Both the position numbers and the translations under genes were made by a program. Positions 6,013-7,891 of a stretch of DNA of 7,891 nt are shown in pieces. This stretch comes from Patescibacteria group bacterium (GTDB lineage Bacteria > Patescibacteriota > Microgenomatia > Levybacterales > UBA12049). The notes under the pieces are model-generated. The model was not told the DNA's origin. It saw nothing but the letters and a program-made list of their open reading frames with translations, and searched no databases. Each line of letters starts with the position of its first letter. Within the stretch, counting starts at the first letter, position 1. The DNA lies in NCBI GenBank assembly GCA_018900295.1, contig JAHIGH010000074.1, positions 1 to 7,891 of the forward strand. The letters are read 5' to 3'.

Positions 6013-6115
6013 TCCCCGATTGTTAAATCGTGGGATGTAGAGCGATTTTCCGCTTCGGCGGATTTCAGCTCCGGCGAAGCGTATTGATAGATTCCCCGAG
6101 CGTTAGCTCGTGGGA
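6013..6115 (+). repeat. Pair of related small hairpins with a bulged T
   Basis: Two hairpins share one design. At 6013-6035, TCCC+CGATT pairs with AATCG+T+GGGA. At 6093-6115, TCCC+CGAGC pairs with GCTCG+T+GGGA. Both leave a single unpaired T at the same place in the 3' arm, and inner pairs differ in a compensatory manner (ATT/AAT versus AGC/GCT). Between them is a TTCG-tetraloop hairpin (6049-6062). The region from 5994 to 6150 holds no gene that I can see. The role is unknown; it may be a small dispersed palindrome family. Confidence 0.6.
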
Positions 6116-6151
6116 GCTTCAAAAATGTTAATAATTTATTGACAGCCTATC

Positions 6152-6180
6152 TTGCGGTGAAAAGGAGCGCATGGTATACT
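6152..6180 (+). promoter_or_regulatory. Promoter of the S1-domain gene (extended -10)
   Basis: TATACT (6175-6180) matches five of six -10 positions and is preceded by TGG, an extended -10. TTGCGG (6152-6157) lies 17 bases upstream as a partial -35. Transcription would start near 6187, leaving a leader of about 20-30 bases. A perfect TTGACA at 6139-6144 is 30 bases from this -10 and so is not its partner. Confidence 0.6.
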
Positions 6181-6207
6181 TACTATATCTTCTAAGAAAG
6201 GCAGATT

Positions 6208-6243
6208 ATGAAGGCAAATGAAATTAAAATACCAAGTAAGTAA
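6208..6243 (+). CDS. Possible 11-codon leader ORF overlapping the S1 gene start
   Basis: ATG at 6208 lies seven bases after AAAGG (6196-6200), a better Shine-Dalgarno arrangement than that of the ATG at 6218. It encodes MKANEIKIPSK and stops at 6241-6243, overlapping the start of the S1-domain gene in another frame. It may be a leader peptide that couples or tempers translation, a chance frame, or a trace of a single-base frameshift at the true N-terminus. No family can be assigned. Confidence 0.3.
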   Translation: MKANEIKIPSK

Positions 6244-7324
6244 ATCTCAAAAGGCAGAACAGGCTTCAAGCGCGATGGCGCGGCTTCTTGCATCACATAA
6301 AGATTCCTTCGTTCCTCTTTATAAAGGAGAATCAGTTAAGGGAAAGATAACGAAATTAACACCTAAAGAAATTTTAGTTGATGTTGGCGCGAAAACAGAG
6401 GCGGTAGTATTGGAAAAAGACAGGAATATTCTTCATACTCTTTTATCGGTTTTTAAACAGGGAGAGTCTGTGGAGGTAAATGTTCTAACACCGGAATCAG
6501 ATATGGGGCAACCGATTGTTTCTTTGCGCCGGTATTTAGGAAATATTGCATGGAAGAAACTTGAGGAGTTGTTTGAGAGTAAAGAATCGATTGAAGTGAC
6601 AGTAAACGATATAGCAAAAGCCGGCTACGTAGCTGTTACATCATTGGGAGTCAGCGGATTTTTGCCTCAATCACATATATCTTTTGTGCAAAATAAGGAT
6701 ATTTCTTTGGGAGATAAGCTTTTTGTAACGGTACTTGAATTAAATAGGAAGGATAATAAAATTATTTTTTCACAGAAACCGGTTTTTACAGATGATGATT
6801 TTAAAAAGTTAGTTTCACAATTTAAACCTGAACAAAAAATTATTGCTACGATTGTAAATGTCGCGTCATTTGGTCTTTTTGTTTCTTTAAATACTCCGGG
6901 CAGCGATATCCCGCTTGAGGGATTTATTCATATATCAGAGGTTGCATGGGATAAAACAGTGGATCTTCAGAGTTTGTTTAAAGCCGGGCAAAAAGTTGAG
7001 GCCGTTATTTTTAAGTTTGATATGGATGCCAAGAAAGCGCAATTGTCTATAAAAAGATTAACAAAAGATCCGTTTGAAGAAGTGATGTTAGCATATCCTA
7101 TTGATAAAAAATTTACAGGTACTGTGTCTAAGACGGATGATAGCGGAGTTGGTGTTATTTTGGATGAAAAAACAGAAGGTTTTATTCGTAAAGAGAAAAT
7201 ACCTCCAACAGTTACTTACGCCATTGGTAAGCAGATTACTGTTTTGGTTTCGGAATATGATAAAAAACGTAAAAGAATCCTTCTTGTTCCTGTTTTTCTT
7301 AAAAAAACCATCGGATACCGCTAA
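6218..7324 (+). CDS. rpsA: S1 RNA-binding domain protein (ribosomal protein S1-like)
   Basis: The 368-residue protein contains four S1 (OB-fold) repeats: about residues 36-104 (KGESVKGKITKL, VDVGAKTEAVV), 122-188 (weaker, SIEVTVNDIAKAGYVAVTS, GVSGFLPQSHISF), 204-281 (the most typical, ATIVNVASFGLFVSL, LEGFIHISEVAWD, QLSIKRL) and 295-358 (FTGTVSKTDDSGVGVILD, EGFIRKEKI). S1 proteins bind mRNA at the 30S subunit and help initiate translation. E. coli S1 has six repeats; four is common in Gram-positive and reduced genomes. The N-terminal motif SSAMARLLASHKDSF precedes the first repeat. It has its own promoter after the rRNA genes. The start at 6218 keeps the frame, but AAGG is only three bases upstream, and a competing ATG with a better SD lies at 6208. 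A general RNA-binding S1 protein rather than a strict ribosomal component is also possible. Confidence 0.92.
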   Translation: MKLKYQVSKSQKAEQASSAMARLLASHKDSFVPLYKGESVKGKITKLTPKEILVDVGAKTEAVVLEKDRNILHTLLSVFKQGESVEVNVLTPESDMGQPIVSLRRYLGNIAWKKLEELFESKESIEVTVNDIAKAGYVAVTSLGVSGFLPQSHISFVQNKDISLGDKLFVTVLELNRKDNKIIFSQKPVFTDDDFKKLVSQFKPEQKIIATIVNVASFGLFVSLNTPGSDIPLEGFIHISEVAWDKTVDLQSLFKAGQKVEAVIFKFDMDAKKAQLSIKRLTKDPFEEVMLAYPIDKKFTGTVSKTDDSGVGVILDEKTEGFIRKEKIPPTVTYAIGKQITVLVSEYDKKRKRILLVPVFLKKTIGYR

Positions 7325-7380
7325 TTAATAATTCAAAAGGTAAAATTCAAAAGTCAAAATCACAAGTAAAAATTAAAAAG
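7325..7380 (+). repeat. AT-rich, AAAATTCAAAAGTC-type repeat in the rpsA-radA spacer
   Basis: The spacer is built from near-repeats of AATTCAAAAG, AAATTCAAAAGTC and AAAATCACAAGTAAAAATT. Only A, T and sparse C/G in the AAAATTC register occur. It ends in a run of seven to eight T residues (7381-7387) but lacks a GC hairpin before it. It is a low-complexity or short tandem-like element with no gene. Confidence 0.5.
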
Positions 7381-7397
7381 TTTTTTTAGCCTTGAGG

Positions 7398-7406
7398 TGA
7401 TATAAT
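7398..7406 (+). promoter_or_regulatory. radA: Extended -10 promoter of radA
   Basis: TGATATAAT is a perfect extended -10 (TGn plus TATAAT, 7401-7406). No good -35 is present at 7378-7383. Transcription would start about 7412-7414, essentially at the ATG (7413), so the message may be leaderless; no Shine-Dalgarno is seen. Confidence 0.6.
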
Positions 7407-7412
7407 CAGGTC

Positions 7413-7891
7413 ATGGTGAAGGCAAAGACCAGAATTTCATTTGTTTGTCAGGAGTGCGGGTATGATAGTTCTTCATGGCTTGGTAAGTGCCCCGAATGTG
7501 GGGTTTGGAATTCTCTGCGAGAATTCAAAGATCAAAGATCCCCACTCCGCCAAGGCTTCGCGGGGCAAGCAAAAATCAGAAATGAGCAAGTAAGGCCACA
7601 GACGCTTAATGAGATTGTGTGTACGGAAGAGTCGAGGATTAAGACTGAATATATGGAATTGAATACTGTTTTGGGTGGAGGAATAGTTCCGGGTTCTGTG
7701 ATACTTTTGGCCGGAGATCCCGGAGTCGGTAAATCAACCCTCTTGTTGCAATTGTGCCTGTTGCTTGCGAGGCAAGGGAAGAAAGTGCTGTATGTGTCAG
7801 GAGAAGAGTCAGTTGGACAGATAAAGATGAGGGCGATGAGGATCGAATCAGGAATCAGGAATCAAGAATCAAGGGGAAATCCCCCCAACCC
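7413..7891 (+). CDS. radA: DNA repair protein RadA, N-terminal part (runs off the window)
   Basis: The frame is open from ATG 7413 to the right edge (159 codons seen; the family has about 450). A C4 zinc finger lies at residues 12-29 (CQECG...CPECG; Cys12, 15, 26, 29), the Walker A motif at 101-109 (GDPGVGKST), and the YVSGEES segment typical of RadA/Sms at 127-133. RadA is a RecA-like ATPase and hexameric helicase that promotes branch migration during recombinational repair. The linker after the zinc finger (about residues 36-60) is encoded by repeat-like DNA with a CCCC/GGGG hairpin at 7540-7566. After MRAMRI, where the family usually continues with a Leu-Gly-containing loop, codons 144-153 come from reiterated GGAATCA/AGAATCA units. 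The Walker B, KNRFG and Lon-like regions lie beyond the window. The start was chosen because the zinc finger follows directly. Confidence 0.95.
   Translation, partial: MVKAKTRISFVCQECGYDSSSWLGKCPECGVWNSLREFKDQRSPLRQGFAGQAKIRNEQVRPQTLNEIVCTEESRIKTEYMELNTVLGGGIVPGSVILLAGDPGVGKSTLLLQLCLLLARQGKKVLYVSGEESVGQIKMRAMRIESGIRNQESRGNPPN

Noticed and set aside
5872..6087. Plus-strand open frame of 71 codons, and a minus-strand one at 5731-5973
   Set aside because: Both cover the 5S gene and palindromic spacer; no protein features.
6139..6180. TTGACA at 6139 as the -35 of the S1 gene promoter
   Set aside because: It is 30 bases from the TATACT -10, far beyond the usual 16-18; the extended -10 with TTGCGG fits better.
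7101..7328. Open frame of 75 codons overlapping the 3' end of the S1 gene
   Set aside because: Alternative frame of a gene with clear S1 repeats; Lys/Leu/Phe-rich shadow without a domain.

Overview
The window is a bacterial ribosomal RNA locus. In order on the + strand it holds tRNA-Ala(TGC), a 23S rRNA gene interrupted by three group I introns, a 5S rRNA gene, a gene for a protein with four S1 domains (rpsA-like) and the start of radA, which runs off the right edge. No 16S sequence is visible. The combination of intron-bearing 23S rRNA, intron-encoded LAGLIDADG endonucleases, a short S1 protein and dense small palindromic repeats resembles Candidate Phyla Radiation/Patescibacteria genomes, perhaps Microgenomates. 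That placement is inference; nothing in the window fixes the taxonomy.

Left part (1-623): a promoter-like element at the edge, tRNA-Ala with the G3:U70 pair, a palindromic repeat, an intrinsic terminator-like hairpin, then a boxB-like hairpin and boxA immediately before the 23S processing stem. Bases 583-596 pair perfectly with 5718-5731 and so bracket the 23S precursor.

23S (about 624-5717): the ends were set by the terminal helix H1 (624-631 with 5708-5715). Alignment from memory to E. coli 23S places introns after U1917 (2851-3562, with a homing endonuclease), after U1931 (3577-3828, no ORF) and after U2511 (4444-5313, with a different homing endonuclease). The exon between the first two introns is only 14 nt. 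Removing the introns leaves about 3260 nt, longer than the 2904 nt of E. coli. The excess is largely stem-loop expansions at H25, H45 and H63; H25 and H45 are the classic sites of RNase III-excised intervening sequences.

Right part (5718-7891): a spacer with a long interspersed palindrome, 5S rRNA with its own precursor stem, a cluster of small hairpins, an extended -10 promoter, the S1-domain gene, an AT-rich repetitive spacer, another extended -10 box and radA. The radA frame itself contains repeat-like sequence.

The most notable aspects are the sister introns at adjacent positions that differ in what fills P6 (endonuclease versus short hairpin), compensatory changes in H69 across an intron, and one palindromic element family that appears in the tRNA-23S spacer and in two rRNA expansion helices.
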